Below, one piece after another: positions 1-9,502 of a stretch of DNA of 64,000 bases. The stretch comes from Rhodocyclaceae bacterium (GTDB lineage Bacteria > Pseudomonadota > Gammaproteobacteria > Burkholderiales > Ga0077523), in assembly GCA_020248405.1 (NCBI GenBank), contig JADCHQ010000006.1:1-64000 (forward strand), given 5' to 3'. The translations under genes and the position numbers were made by a program. Positions within the stretch are counted from its first letter, which is position 1. The number at the start of each line of letters is the position of its first letter. Below the pieces are notes generated by a model. That model was not told the origin of the DNA. It saw only the letters and a list, made by a program, of their open reading frames with translations, and made no database searches.

Positions 1-1
1 C

Positions 2-271
2 CGTCGTTGCGCGCCGACGGCGAAGGACTTCACCAATCAGCGCTATCGGTACAAAGACCGGATCGACGAGCAGGTGCGGGCGAAGGACCGGACGAAGTCC
101 AGGACCCGCGCGAAGGTGGAGCGCGCCTTCCACGTGATGAAGCGCATCTTCGGATTCGTGAAGGTGAGCTACCGGGGGCTGGAGAAGAACGCCAACCGGC
201 TGTTCGTGACGTGCGCGCTGGCGAACTTGTACGTCGTACGCGGCCACTTGCTGGCGCGCGCACAGGCGTAG
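2..271 (+). pseudogene. IS5-type transposase, C-terminal part only (cut by window edge)
   Basis: The open frame enters from the left edge and encodes about 89 residues ending at TAG. The stretch RAKVERAFHVMKRIFGF, followed by ALANLYVVRGHLL, is the conserved C-terminal block of IS5-family DDE transposases and contains the last acidic residue (E in KVERAF). The N-terminal DDE residues lie outside the window, so whether the element is intact cannot be judged. About 140 bases further on, near 391-411, the sequence ggttgatcagacgttcctta could be the element's end; this is a guess from position and was not matched to a known inverted repeat. Confidence 0.8.
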
Positions 272-670
272 CCCCCCCGAAATGGGCCTTCGGGGTGCCG
301 CGAGGGGGCCCGAGGGGAAAAAAAGACAGCAGGGGCCAGCGCAATCGCGCAGAAATCTGCACCGGGTCGACTATGTCGAACTTTGCGCACGGTTGATCAG
401 ACGTTCCTTAGCAGGCAACCCGCGCGCCCCTTGGCACCCGCCCGGCTCACCTTAAGCCCCTGCGGCTTCCGCACTGGCAAGCCCTCGACCACCTCGCGCG
501 CCGCGCCCCGCGCGCACCCTGGCGTTGCAAGACGGGCGCACCGCCACCGGGAGACCCCGCTCGCGCGCACCGCGGCAGCCGCTGACGCCGCAGTTACCGA
601 TGCTCCCCTGGACAGCGGGTTGCCGGCCGACGGTGCCGTGACTTTGCGTACGGCTCGCGGCAGCCCAGGC
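272..670. other. Gene-free stretch next to the IS remnant
   Basis: The first part (272-411) is probably the IS right end after the transposase stop. It holds a G-rich repeat-like segment (about 271-325) and an A run at about 318-324. The rest (412-670) contains no convincing frame, tRNA or hairpin with a T tract. It lies downstream of the minus-strand fucosyltransferase-like gene. Confidence 0.5.
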
Positions 671-2041
671 TCATGCCTGTGGGCGCAACACCGAAGCCGC
701 GTAATTAAAGACAACGTCGGTAGAACCCAGCAAGGTGAGCTTGCCTTCGGGCCAGTGCTTGAGGGCACGCACGATGCACGCAACGTTGGAAAAACAGTTA
801 CCGACGAAACAGTCGGCCGCGAGGGCTGCCAACACGTCGACCACCACCTCCTCGCCGAGTTGTCGCGGCGGGAGCCCCGAGCGCAGATGCAGTCCCTGGT
901 AGCCCTCGGAGCGCAGCGCGGCGCTGGTGACAACGCAATCGCCATAGCGCTCGCGGCAGCGCGCCTCCACGTGGCGATCGTCGGTGAGCAGCAGCAGCCG
1001 GATGCCTAGGCGCTGCGCCAGCAGCTTGTCGACCGTGCGTTCGATCGCGCGGTTGACCGCATCCAGATTGCTGTCGCCCTGTTCTGCGCGCTTGTCGGTC
1101 CCGCGCAGATGCGCCGCGATGAACGGCGCACCACCGAAGTTCTCCGCGACGAACGCCTCTGCCCGGTCCCGCAGATGCGGACGCGGACGCAGCAAGCAAG
1201 GCGCGAGTGCTCCCAGGATGGTGCCGGTATCAGCATGGGCAAGCGGATCGTCCACAGGCAGCAGATGGCGTATCAGGTGAACACCGGTGTGATGCGTACC
1301 CACCACCAGCGGCTCGGTGCGCGCCACCAGGTCTGCGGCGCTGACTGGACCGGTGGCCTTACGCCGCGTTGCCACATCAAGGAACGGCGAACCTCCACTC
1401 CAGATCTCGGGCCAGGCGCACCGGGCAGCAGCGGCTTCCACCTCTTCCGGCGTGGATCCATCGAGCGGCTCGAAGAAGTCGGTCCACGCGTTGTGCGTCG
1501 GGTCGGCTGCGTAAAGACTGGTTTCGCCCCAGTGCACGAAAGGTCTACGCCTGTCGACGCGGGCGGCGAGCGCATGCCCCAACACGTGATGCACGTCGGA
1601 CCAGAAGCCGGCACCCGCAGGGTGGATGAGCATGAACGACCCCGGCGGCGCCTGCGAGGACAACTGGCGCGCTAGTGCGTCGTCGATGCGGTCTCGAACG
1701 TCGAACAGGGCATCGGCGTGCGGACGCACCAGCGAGCAAGAGGGGTCGATGTGGAGCGCACGCCGGAACTCGGCGATGCCGCCATCAAGGTCACCCGCCT
1801 CCTGCAGCAGCCATGAGAGGCGCGCCGGGTAGCGGGCGTCGCGCACACCATCAGCAAGTTTGCGCAGCAGCCGGATCGCCTCGGGCCTGCGGCCCGTGCT
1901 CTGGCAGATCTCGGCAAGCACGGACATGGTATCGGCATCGTCTGGCACCCGCTGCAGACGGGAGCGGCATTCCGCCTCCAGGTCGTCCCAGCGTCCCGCG
2001 AACCAGTACTCGGCGGCGAGGCCATTGATATCGGAAACCAT
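671..2041 (-). CDS. TPR-domain protein with a fucosyltransferase-like (NodZ/GT23-type) C-terminal domain
   Basis: 456 residues from the ATG at 2041; the frame is open further upstream, but the TPR part begins right at this start. Residues 1-110 read as tetratricopeptide helices (for example AEICQSTGRRPEAIRLLRKL). Residues 135-456 look like the O-fucosyltransferase/NodZ group: GFWSDVHHVLGH near 146-156, HLRGTDKR at 311-318, and a late FVGNCFSNVA segment. In that fold the HxRGTD loop binds GDP-fucose; use of GDP-fucose here is inference. No signal peptide or membrane segment is seen. The gene stands alone beside an IS remnant, with no other sugar genes nearby, so acquisition by transfer is possible. 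The domain call is moderately sure, the substrate is not. Confidence 0.6.
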   Translation of the reverse strand: MVSDINGLAAEYWFAGRWDDLEAECRSRLQRVPDDADTMSVLAEICQSTGRRPEAIRLLRKLADGVRDARYPARLSWLLQEAGDLDGGIAEFRRALHIDPSCSLVRPHADALFDVRDRIDDALARQLSSQAPPGSFMLIHPAGAGFWSDVHHVLGHALAARVDRRRPFVHWGETSLYAADPTHNAWTDFFEPLDGSTPEEVEAAAARCAWPEIWSGGSPFLDVATRRKATGPVSAADLVARTEPLVVGTHHTGVHLIRHLLPVDDPLAHADTGTILGALAPCLLRPRPHLRDRAEAFVAENFGGAPFIAAHLRGTDKRAEQGDSNLDAVNRAIERTVDKLLAQRLGIRLLLLTDDRHVEARCRERYGDCVVTSAALRSEGYQGLHLRSGLPPRQLGEEVVVDVLAALAADCFVGNCFSNVACIVRALKHWPEGKLTLLGSTDVVFNYAASVLRPQA

Positions 2042-2444
2042 GTATCGGCAAGTCCAGACGAACCCAGCGTAGCCACCGGGAGTTTCGCACCTTTTTTCCC
2101 GCACGCCGCACACCGTGTCTCGCGTGCACGAAGCGGCCGAGGGCCCACCAGCATCAGTCGCGCGCGGGTGTGCGACCGGATGCCAGCCTACACCGGCGCG
2201 GTCAAGCGGAGTGCCCCTCCGGCGCTCGATCATGAAAGTGGCACGAGTGAGCGGGTAAGACTGGGAGGCAAGGCCTTTCTGCCCGGGCGCGGTGAAGGGC
2301 CTGGTGCCGGACGACCCGGGCACTGGCACATTCCCTGAATCACCCGGCGCGTGGCCGCCGTGGCGCTGCGCTACCATCCGCGGCTACATCGCGGCCGGAT
2401 ACGCCCAGCGCCGTGGGGACCGTACAACACAAGGGGGAGACCAC
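2042..2444. other. Divergent intergenic region
   Basis: About 400 bases between the minus-strand fucosyltransferase-like gene and the plus-strand SDR gene. The minus-strand frame stays open as far as 2377, so a longer N-terminus of the upstream gene is formally possible, but its composition does not look like protein. Promoters for both genes should lie here; I see no clear -35/-10 pair or operator. Confidence 0.4.
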
Positions 2445-3200
2445 ATGCATTCCAAGGGCAAGGTTGCTGTCATCACCGGCGCGGGTACTGGCATCGGCAA
2501 GTCGGTGGCGCTCGCATTCCTGGCCGACGGCTACAGCGTGGCGCTGGCGGGTCGGCGGCGCGAGGCGCTGGAACAGGTGGCGGCGCAGTCGGGCGCAGGC
2601 GCCCGGGCGTTGCCCGTGCCCACCGACGTGGCAGATCCGGCTTCGGTGAAGGCGCTGTTCGACACGGTGAAGTCTGCCTTCGGCCGGCTGAACGTGCTGT
2701 TCAACAACGCCGGGGTGAACGCGCCCGGCATCGCGCTGGAAGACCTCACCTTCGAGCAGTGGAAGAACGTGGTGGACATCAACCTCACCGGCGCTTTCCT
2801 CTGTACCCAGCAGGCCTTCCGGCTGATGAAAGACCAGGACCCGCGCGGCGGACGCATCATCAACAACGGCTCCATCTCGGCCCACGCGCCGCGCCCCAAC
2901 TCCGCCCCCTACACCTGCACCAAGCACGCCATCACGGGGCTCACCAAGTCCACCTCGCTGGACGGACGCAAGTACGATATCGCCTGCGGCCAGATCGACA
3001 TCGGCAACGCTGCCACGGAGATGATCGCCCGCGCTGCCAAGGGCGTGCCCCAGGCCAACGGCGAGATTGCCGTGGAGCCGCTCATGGACGTGGACCACGT
3101 GGGCCGCGCGGTGCTGCACATGGCCAGCCTGCCGGCCGAGGCCAACGTGCAGTTCATGACCATCATGGCCACGAAGATGCCCTTCGTGGGGCGGGGCTGA
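2445..3200 (+). CDS. Short-chain dehydrogenase/reductase (SDR)
   Basis: 251 residues from the ATG at 2445, chosen because AAGGGGGAGA ends 4 bases before it; the frame is open further upstream without such a site. It shows the classical SDR pattern: the nucleotide-binding TGAGTGIG near residue 13, NNAGV near 90, a serine in GSIS near 143, and YTCTK near 157 as the catalytic YxxxK. The substrate cannot be read from sequence. It ends in [11 protein letters not shown], a tail I have seen in uncharacterised proteobacterial SDRs. It is convergent with ettA. Confidence 0.9.
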   Translation: MHSKGKVAVITGAGTGIGKSVALAFLADGYSVALAGRRREALEQVAAQSGAGARALPVPTDVADPASVKALFDTVKSAFGRLNVLFNNAGVNAPGIALEDLTFEQWKNVVDINLTGAFLCTQQAFRLMKDQDPRGGRIINNGSISAHAPRPNSAPYTCTKHAITGLTKSTSLDGRKYDIACGQIDIGNAATEMIARAAKGVPQANGEIAVEPLMDVDHVGRAVLHMASLPAEANVQFMTIMATKMPFVGRG

Positions 3201-3223
3201 GGCCGCCCGCCGCGCCGGAAACA

Positions 3224-3244
3224 CCGGGCGCCCCCGGCGCCCGG
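3224..3244. terminator. GC-rich hairpin between convergent genes
   Basis: CCGGGCGCC-CCC-GGCGCCCGG is a perfect 9-bp stem with a 3-base loop, between the SDR stop (3200) and the ettA stop (3252). Neither side has a strong T tract (GTGTTT on the minus side), so it may be a weak bidirectional terminator or a transcript-end stabiliser. Confidence 0.45.
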
Positions 3245-3251
3245 CCACATC

Positions 3252-4916
3252 TCACTTCAACGGCTTGAAGCGGATGCGGTGGGGCTTGGCGCCCTCCTCG
3301 CCCAGCCGCCGGCGCTTGTCCGCTTCGTATTCCTGGTAGTTGCCGTCGAAGAACACCCACTGGGAATCGCCTTCGCAGGCGAGGATGTGGGTGGCGATGC
3401 GGTCCAGGAACCAGCGGTCGTGGGAGATGCACAGCACGCAGCCCGCAAACTCGAGCAGCGCGTCTTCCAGAGCCCGCAGGGTTTCCACGTCCAGGTCGTT
3501 GGAGGGTTCGTCCAGCAGCAGCACGTTGCCGCCCTGTACCAGCGTCTTGGCCAGGTGCAGCCGGCCGCGCTCGCCGCCGGAGAGGTTGCCCACGATCTTC
3601 TGCTGGTCGGAGCCCTTGAAGTTGAAGCGGCCGATGTAGGCGCGCGAGGGCATCTCGAACTTGCCCACGGTAAGAATGTCCTGGCCGTTGGACACCGCCT
3701 CCCACACGGTCTTGTCGTTGGGCAGCGCGTCGCGCACCTGCTCCACGGCCACCAGCTTCACGGTGTGGCCCACCTTGATCTCGCCCGCGTCGGGCTTCTC
3801 CGTGCCCAGGATCATGCGGAACAGCGTGGACTTGCCCGCGCCGTTGGGGCCGATGATGCCCACGATGGCCCCGGGCGGGATCTTGAACGACAGCTTGTCG
3901 ATGAGCAGCCGGTCGCCGAAGCCCTTGGAGACGTCCTTGAACTCGATCACCTCGTTGCCCAGGCGCTCGCCGGGGGCGATGAAGATCTCCTGGGTCTCGT
4001 TGCGCTTCTGGTATTCGTAGGAGGACAGTTCCTCGAAGCGCGCAATGCGCGCCTTGGCCTTGGCCTGACGGCCCTTGGGGTTCTGGCGCACCCACTGCAG
4101 CTCCTTCTGGATGGCCTTCTGACGCGCCGACTCGCTGGATTCTTCCTGCTTGAGGCGCTCCTCCTTCTGCTCGAGCCAGGAGCTGTAGTTGCCTTTCCAG
4201 GGAATGCCATGGCCGCGGTCGAGTTCCAGGATCCACTCCGCAGCGTTGTCCAGGAAGTAGCGGTCGTGGGTAACGCCCACCACGGTGCCAGGGAACTTGG
4301 CCAGGAACTGCTCCAGCCAGTCCACGCTTTCGGCGTCCAGGTGGTTGGTGGGCTCGTCCAGCAGCAGCATGTCGGGCTTGGAGAGCAGCAGCTTGCACAG
4401 CGCCACTCGGCGCTTCTCGCCGCCCGACAAGTTGCCGATGGTGGCGTCCCAGGGCGGCAGGCGCAGCGCGTCGGCGGCGATCTCGAGCTGGTGCTCGGTG
4501 TTGTCCGCGCCCGCCGTGGCGATGATGGCCTCGTACCTGGCCTGTTCGGCGGCGAGCTTGTCGAAGTCCGCGTCGGGCTCGGCGTAGGCGGCGTATATCT
4601 CGTCGAGCTTCTGTTTGGCCTCCATCACCTCGCCCAGGCCAGATTCCACTTCCTGGCGAACGGTCTTGGCGGGGTCAAGCTGGGGCTCCTGGGGCAGGTA
4701 GCCGATCTTGAGATTGGGCATGGGCGTGGCCTCGCCCTCGATGTCCTTGTCCAGGCCGGCCATGATCTTGAGCAGCGTGGACTTGCCCGCGCCGTTCAGC
4801 CCCAGCACGCCGATCTTGGCACCCGGGAAGAAGGACAGGGAGATGTTCTTGAGGATCTCGCGCTTCGGCGGAACGACCTTGCCGACGCGATTCATGGTGA
4901 AGACGTACTGGGCCAT
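3252..4916 (-). CDS. ettA: Energy-dependent translational throttle protein EttA (ABC-F)
   Basis: 554 residues, the usual length for EttA. It has two ABC cassettes without membrane segments. Cassette 1 has Walker A GLNGAGKST, signature LSGGEKRR and DEPTNHLD; cassette 2 has GPNGAGKST, LSGGERGR and DEPSNDLD. The charged linker between them (about residues 245-315, rich in K, Q and E) is the P-site tRNA interaction motif of ABC-F proteins. In Escherichia coli EttA binds the ribosomal E site and gates the first peptide bond according to ATP/ADP level; the same role is inferred here. It is transcribed alone and diverges from the thioredoxin-like gene, with 143 bases between the two starts. Confidence 0.97.
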   Translation of the reverse strand: MAQYVFTMNRVGKVVPPKREILKNISLSFFPGAKIGVLGLNGAGKSTLLKIMAGLDKDIEGEATPMPNLKIGYLPQEPQLDPAKTVRQEVESGLGEVMEAKQKLDEIYAAYAEPDADFDKLAAEQARYEAIIATAGADNTEHQLEIAADALRLPPWDATIGNLSGGEKRRVALCKLLLSKPDMLLLDEPTNHLDAESVDWLEQFLAKFPGTVVGVTHDRYFLDNAAEWILELDRGHGIPWKGNYSSWLEQKEERLKQEESSESARQKAIQKELQWVRQNPKGRQAKAKARIARFEELSSYEYQKRNETQEIFIAPGERLGNEVIEFKDVSKGFGDRLLIDKLSFKIPPGAIVGIIGPNGAGKSTLFRMILGTEKPDAGEIKVGHTVKLVAVEQVRDALPNDKTVWEAVSNGQDILTVGKFEMPSRAYIGRFNFKGSDQQKIVGNLSGGERGRLHLAKTLVQGGNVLLLDEPSNDLDVETLRALEDALLEFAGCVLCISHDRWFLDRIATHILACEGDSQWVFFDGNYQEYEADKRRRLGEEGAKPHRIRFKPLK

Positions 4917-5059
4917 GGGAAGCTTTCACTTACGATGCGGGAGGAGCCGCGATTATGGACGATGCCACGGGCGCCATGGCCGCTGTCGTGGCCCCCGCAG
5001 CCCTTGAAAACTGGCGCCGCCACTGCCATCTTCCCCGCAAACCCTGGACGCCCCACGCC

Positions 5060-5926
5060 ATGACCGCCGCCTCGCCCGCCGTGCACAGTCTCGATGTCTC
5101 CGCCGCCACCTTCGAAGCCGAGGTGCTCGCCGCCTCCCACCACAAACCCGTGCTGGTGGACTTCTGGGCGCCTTGGTGCGGCCCCTGCCGGGTGCTAAAG
5201 CCGGTGCTGGAAAAACTGGCGGCCGGCTACGGTGGACGCTTCCGCCTTGCCAAGGTCAACTCCGACGACGAGCCCGAACTCTCCGCGCGCTACGGCGTGC
5301 GCGGCATTCCCAACGTCAAGGCCTTCAGCGGCGGCGAGCTGGCGGACGAGTTCACAGGCGCGCTTCCGGAATCGCAGGTGCGCGCCTTTATCGACAGGCT
5401 GCTGCCTGGCCCGGGCGAGCTGCGGCGGCGCGAGGCGCGGGCGCAACTGGCCGCGGGCGATGCCACCGCCGCCCTAGCCGGCTTCGAGGAGGCCATTGCC
5501 CTCGACCCGCGCAATGGCGCCGCGCAGGTGGACCGGGCTGAGGCTCTGCTGGCGCTGAGCCGCGTGGTGGAGGCCCAGGCGGCCGTGGAAGCGCTGGACC
5601 CGCTCACCGCCGCCGACCCGTGCCACGCCGCGCTGCTAGCCCGCATCCGCCTTGCGGTAACTCCCGGCGCCGACGAGGCCACCCTGCGCGCCCGGCTGGC
5701 CGCGAACCCAGCCAACACGCAAGTGCTCCAGCAGTTGGCTGGCGTGCTGGTGGCCGCCGGCCGTCACGAAGACGCGCTGGCGCAGTTGCTGGAAGCGGTG
5801 CGCACCGCCCGCGGCGAGGCCCGCGACGAAGCCCGGCGTGCCATGGTGCAGGTGTTCGACCTGCTGGGCCGCGACGACGCGCGCGTGGGCGAGTGGCGCC
5901 GCCGGCTCGCCTCGGCGCTCAACTAG
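5060..5926 (+). CDS. Thioredoxin-domain/TPR chaperedoxin, CnoX (YbbN)-like
   Basis: 288 residues from the ATG at 5060. Residues 1-110 are a thioredoxin domain with the active site WAPWCGPC (cysteines at about 40 and 43) and the cis-proline loop GVRGIPNV. Residues 120-288 form TPR-like repeats (RREARAQLAAGDATAALAGF and onward). This two-part layout is that of YbbN/CnoX, which holds unfolded proteins for GroEL and DnaK. E. coli CnoX lacks a redox-active CxxC pair, whereas this protein keeps a full CGPC and so could also reduce disulfides. It converges on dedA with only 7 bases between stops. Confidence 0.88.
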   Translation: MTAASPAVHSLDVSAATFEAEVLAASHHKPVLVDFWAPWCGPCRVLKPVLEKLAAGYGGRFRLAKVNSDDEPELSARYGVRGIPNVKAFSGGELADEFTGALPESQVRAFIDRLLPGPGELRRREARAQLAAGDATAALAGFEEAIALDPRNGAAQVDRAEALLALSRVVEAQAAVEALDPLTAADPCHAALLARIRLAVTPGADEATLRARLAANPANTQVLQQLAGVLVAAGRHEDALAQLLEAVRTARGEARDEARRAMVQVFDLLGRDDARVGEWRRRLASALN

Positions 5927-5933
5927 CCGCGGC

Positions 5934-6578
5934 TCAGCGCCCTGCGCCGCGCCGGGCGCGCAGCCACTCGATCACGCCGGGCAACAGCGACAGCACGATG
6001 ATGCCCACGATCACCTTGGAGAGGTTGCCCTTCACCCACGGCAGATTACCGAAGAAGTAGCCCCCGTACACCAGCAACACCACCCACAGGATCGCCCCGC
6101 CCACATTGAAGGCGAGAAAGCGCCGGTAGTCCATAGCGCCCACGCCCGCCACGAAAGGCGCGTAGGTGCGCACGATGGGCACGAAGCGCGCGATGACGAT
6201 GGTCTTGCCACCGTGGCGCTCATAGAACGCCTGGGACAAGGTGAGGTATTTGCGGTTGAAGAACCACGAGTCGGCTATGCGGAACACCCGCGGCCCGAGC
6301 CACTTGCCTACGGCGTAGTTCACCGAGTCGCCGCTCACCGCCGCCGCCACCAGCAGCACCGCCAGCAGGTGGGCATCCAGCGCCCCCGCGCCCGCCAGCG
6401 TGCCGGCCACGAACAGCAGCGAATCGCCGGGCAGGAAGGGCGTCACCACCAGCCCGGTCTCGCAGAAAACGATCAGGAACAGCAGGCCGTAGATCCACCC
6501 GCCATAGGCGCGGCTGAATTCGAGCAGATGCTGGTCGAGGTGCAGCACCAGCCCGGCGAGTTGCGCGAGCCACTCCAT
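5934..6578 (-). CDS. DedA-family inner-membrane protein
   Basis: 214 residues from the ATG at 6578 (the frame continues upstream only to a TTG). Several hydrophobic segments, the FLPGDSLLFVAG motif and the GRF-like segment ARFVPIVRTYAPFVAGVGAM are hallmarks of the DedA/SNARE-associated family. Members support envelope function and proton-motive-force-linked lipid (undecaprenyl phosphate or phospholipid) transport. The start lies 28 bases downstream of the secF stop on the same strand, so it probably belongs to the secDF transcript. Confidence 0.92.
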   Translation of the reverse strand: MEWLAQLAGLVLHLDQHLLEFSRAYGGWIYGLLFLIVFCETGLVVTPFLPGDSLLFVAGTLAGAGALDAHLLAVLLVAAAVSGDSVNYAVGKWLGPRVFRIADSWFFNRKYLTLSQAFYERHGGKTIVIARFVPIVRTYAPFVAGVGAMDYRRFLAFNVGGAILWVVLLVYGGYFFGNLPWVKGNLSKVIVGIIVLSLLPGVIEWLRARRGAGR

Positions 6579-6606
6579 GGCGCCTGCCCCGCCGCCCAAC
6601 CGGCGG

Positions 6607-7536
6607 TCAGACGACCGCCTCTTCCTTCTTGCGCTCGGGCCTCACCAGGTCTTCGCGGGTGACGCCCAGCCACATTACCAGCGGGCTAGCCACCAGCACC
6701 GAGGAGTAGATGCCGAACAGGATGCCGATGGTGAGCGCCAGGGCGAAGTAGTGCAGGGTCTCGCCGCCGAAGATGAGGATGGAGGTCACCATGAGCTGGG
6801 TGCTGCCGTGGGTGATGATGGTGCGCGACATGGTGCGGGTGATGGCGTTGTTGATCACCTGCGGCGTGGTGGCCTTGCGCATCTTGCGGAAGTTTTCGCG
6901 AATGCGGTCGAACACCACCACCGACTCGTTCACCGAATAGCCCAGCACCGCCAGCACCGCCGCCAGCACCGGCAGCGAGAACTCCCACTGGAAGAAGGCG
7001 AAAAAGCCCAGGATGATCACCACATCGTGCAGGTTGGCGATGATGGCCGAGAGCCCGAACTTCCATTCGAAGCGCAGCCACAGGTAGAGCACGATGCCCA
7101 CCGACACCAGCAGCAGCGCCAGGGCGCCGTTTTCCACCAGCTCCTTGCCCACCTGGGAGCCCACGAAGTCAACCCGCCGAAGCTCCACCGCCGGATCGGC
7201 AGCCCTGAGCAGGCCGAGTACCTTTTCCGACAGTTGCGCGCCGCTTACGTCCTGCCGCGACGGCAGGCGCACGAGCGCCGTGTCGGCGGCGCCGAAGTTC
7301 TGCACCGACGCATCGGAGTAGCCGCTCTTCTCCAGCACGCCGCGCACCTTGTCCAGGTCCACGGCGTGACCGTACTGCACCTCCATGACCGTGCCGCCGG
7401 TGAACTCCACGCCCAGGTGCAGGCCCTTAGTGGCGAGGAAAAACACCGCCAGCAGGAAGGTGATCAACGAAATCACGTTGAACACCAGCGCATGGCGCAT
7501 GAAGTCGATGTCTTTGCGGATGCGGAAAAATTCCAT
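6607..7536 (-). CDS. secF: Protein translocase subunit SecF
   Basis: 309 residues. It begins MEFFRIRKDIDFMRHAL, with a first membrane helix, a short periplasmic domain (about 50-130) and five C-terminal helices. GYSVNESVVVFDRIREN near 205-221 is the diagnostic SecF motif. SecF pairs with SecD to drive late translocation through SecYEG using proton flow. It lies 31 bases after secD on the same strand, in the classical yajC-secD-secF order. Confidence 0.98.
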   Translation of the reverse strand: MEFFRIRKDIDFMRHALVFNVISLITFLLAVFFLATKGLHLGVEFTGGTVMEVQYGHAVDLDKVRGVLEKSGYSDASVQNFGAADTALVRLPSRQDVSGAQLSEKVLGLLRAADPAVELRRVDFVGSQVGKELVENGALALLLVSVGIVLYLWLRFEWKFGLSAIIANLHDVVIILGFFAFFQWEFSLPVLAAVLAVLGYSVNESVVVFDRIRENFRKMRKATTPQVINNAITRTMSRTIITHGSTQLMVTSILIFGGETLHYFALALTIGILFGIYSSVLVASPLVMWLGVTREDLVRPERKKEEAVV

Positions 7537-7567
7537 GGCTATGCGGTCCCGTGCAGCCCGTGGGTGG

Positions 7568-9469
7568 TCAGGCAGCGCGCGCGGCGGCGCGCTTTTGCCA
7601 GTCGGTGTTCCCGATGGGCAGCCGGTCGAGCTTGCGGCGGCTGCCGTACAGCAGATTCACCAAGGCGCGCGACACCAGCACCGCGGAGAACATAGAGGTA
7701 AGGATGCCCAGGCAGTGCACCACGGCGAAGCCGCGCACTGGGCCAGAGCCGAACATGAACAGGAAGACACCGGCGATAAGCGTGGTGATGTTCGAGTCGA
7801 CGATGGTGCCGAAGGCGCGCTCGAATCCAGCGGAGATGGCTGCCTGGGGCGTGGCGCCGTTACGCAGCTCCTCGCGAATGCGCTCGTTGATGAGCACGTT
7901 GGCGTCGATGGCCATGCCCAGGGTAAGGGCCACCGCCGCGATGCCAGGCAGCGTGAGGGTGGCCTGGAGCATGGAAAGCAGCGACACCAGCAGCACCAGG
8001 TTGGTGGCCAGCGCCAGCACCGAGATCACCCCAAACACGGAGTAGTAAAGAACCATGAACACCGCGATGGCACCGAAACCGATGAGGGTGGACTTCCAGC
8101 CCTTCTCGATGTTTTCGCGGCCCAGGCTGGGGCCCACGGTGCGCTCTTCCACGATGTCCATGGGAGCGGCCAGCGCGCCCGCGCGCAGCAGCAGCGCCAG
8201 GTCGTTGGCTTCCTTGGGGTTCATGCGCCCGGTGATCTGGAAACTGGCCCCTAGCTCCGACTGGATTACCGGCGCGGTGATCACCTCGGGCTTGCCGCGC
8301 TCGATGAGAAGCACCGCCATGCGCCGCTTGACCGCATCGCGGGTGGCATCGCGCATCAGGCGTGCGCCCTGGCCGTCCAGCGACACCCGCACCATGGGTT
8401 CGCCCGACTGCGGATCGAAGCTTGGCGCGGCGTCGGTGAGCCGCTCGCCCGTGAGCACCGGGGTACGGTTGAGCAACAGCACCTCTTCCAGACCGCCGCG
8501 CTTGCTCACGTGCAGTTCGGTGCCGAAGGGCACGGCACCAGACTGGGCCTGCTGGATCTTCGCCGGGTCGTAGTCGCGTCCCGAGGAATCGCTGGCATGC
8601 GCCTCCACCATGCGCAGCTCCAGGGTGGCGGTGCGGCCGATAATGTCCTTGGCCTTGGCCGTGTCCTGCACGCCAGGCAGCTGCACCACCACGCGATCGG
8701 CGCCGGCCTGCTGCACGATGGGCTCGGCCACGCCCAGTTCATTCACGCGGTTGCGCAGCGTGGTGATGTTCTGTTGAAGGGCGAAGTCCTGGATGCGTTT
8801 TTGCGCCTCGAGCTTGAGTGTGGCCGAGAGGGTGAACTCACCGGCTGCCCCACCGTCCTTGAGCAAGAGGTCGGGGATTTCCTTCTCGATGGCCTCGCGG
8901 GCACGACCGCGGTTTTCCTCGTCGCGGAAGCGCACCACCACCGACTCGCCCTCGCGCACGATGCCGGCATGGCGCACCTTGCGCTTGTCCTCGCGCAACA
9001 GGGTGCGGATATCGGCGGCGTAGCGGTCGGCGGCCTTGGCAACGGCACCCTGCATGTCCACCTGCAGGAGGAAATGCACCCCGCCGCGCAGGTCGAGGCC
9101 GAGGTACATGGGTAAGGCGTTGATGCCGCGCATCCATCCCGGCACGTTGGATTGCAGGTTGAGGGCCACCACGTAGTCCTCGCCCAGCTCCCGCTGCAGC
9201 AGGTCCTTGGCGTTGAGCTGCACCTCCTCGGTGGCGAATCGCACCTTGACCCCGCTGGGGTCGAGAAACGCGCCGCGCTGCTCAATGCCGGCCTTCACCA
9301 GCACCTGCTCCACCCGGCCCATGAGCGCCGCGTCGGCGCTCAGGGTGGCCTTCACCGGCGACACCTGCACCGCCGGGGCTTCGCCAAACAGGTTGGGCAC
9401 CGCATAGAGCAGCCCGATGGCCACGGCCAGGCCGACGAATGCGTACTTCCAGAAGGGATAACGGTTCAT
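7568..9469 (-). CDS. secD: Protein translocase subunit SecD
   Basis: 633 residues, the proteobacterial length. It has an N-terminal helix (YPFWKYAFVGLAVAIGLLY), the GLDLRGGVHFLLQVD motif near 124-138, a large periplasmic domain with PGVQDTAKAKDIIG, and five helices after about residue 460 including GMAIDANVLINERIREEL, the SecD transmembrane-4 signature. Partner of SecF in Sec-dependent export. It follows yajC by 33 bases and is cotranscribed with it. Confidence 0.98.
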   Translation of the reverse strand: MNRYPFWKYAFVGLAVAIGLLYAVPNLFGEAPAVQVSPVKATLSADAALMGRVEQVLVKAGIEQRGAFLDPSGVKVRFATEEVQLNAKDLLQRELGEDYVVALNLQSNVPGWMRGINALPMYLGLDLRGGVHFLLQVDMQGAVAKAADRYAADIRTLLREDKRKVRHAGIVREGESVVVRFRDEENRGRAREAIEKEIPDLLLKDGGAAGEFTLSATLKLEAQKRIQDFALQQNITTLRNRVNELGVAEPIVQQAGADRVVVQLPGVQDTAKAKDIIGRTATLELRMVEAHASDSSGRDYDPAKIQQAQSGAVPFGTELHVSKRGGLEEVLLLNRTPVLTGERLTDAAPSFDPQSGEPMVRVSLDGQGARLMRDATRDAVKRRMAVLLIERGKPEVITAPVIQSELGASFQITGRMNPKEANDLALLLRAGALAAPMDIVEERTVGPSLGRENIEKGWKSTLIGFGAIAVFMVLYYSVFGVISVLALATNLVLLVSLLSMLQATLTLPGIAAVALTLGMAIDANVLINERIREELRNGATPQAAISAGFERAFGTIVDSNITTLIAGVFLFMFGSGPVRGFAVVHCLGILTSMFSAVLVSRALVNLLYGSRRKLDRLPIGNTDWQKRAAARAA

Positions 9470-9502
9470 GCGCTCAGGCGGAGGCCGTGGGGCCCCCGCG
9501 CC

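Noticed and set aside
3279..5063. 594-residue plus-strand frame opposite ettA
   Set aside because: Leucine/valine/glycine-rich shadow frame with no motif; ettA is unambiguous.
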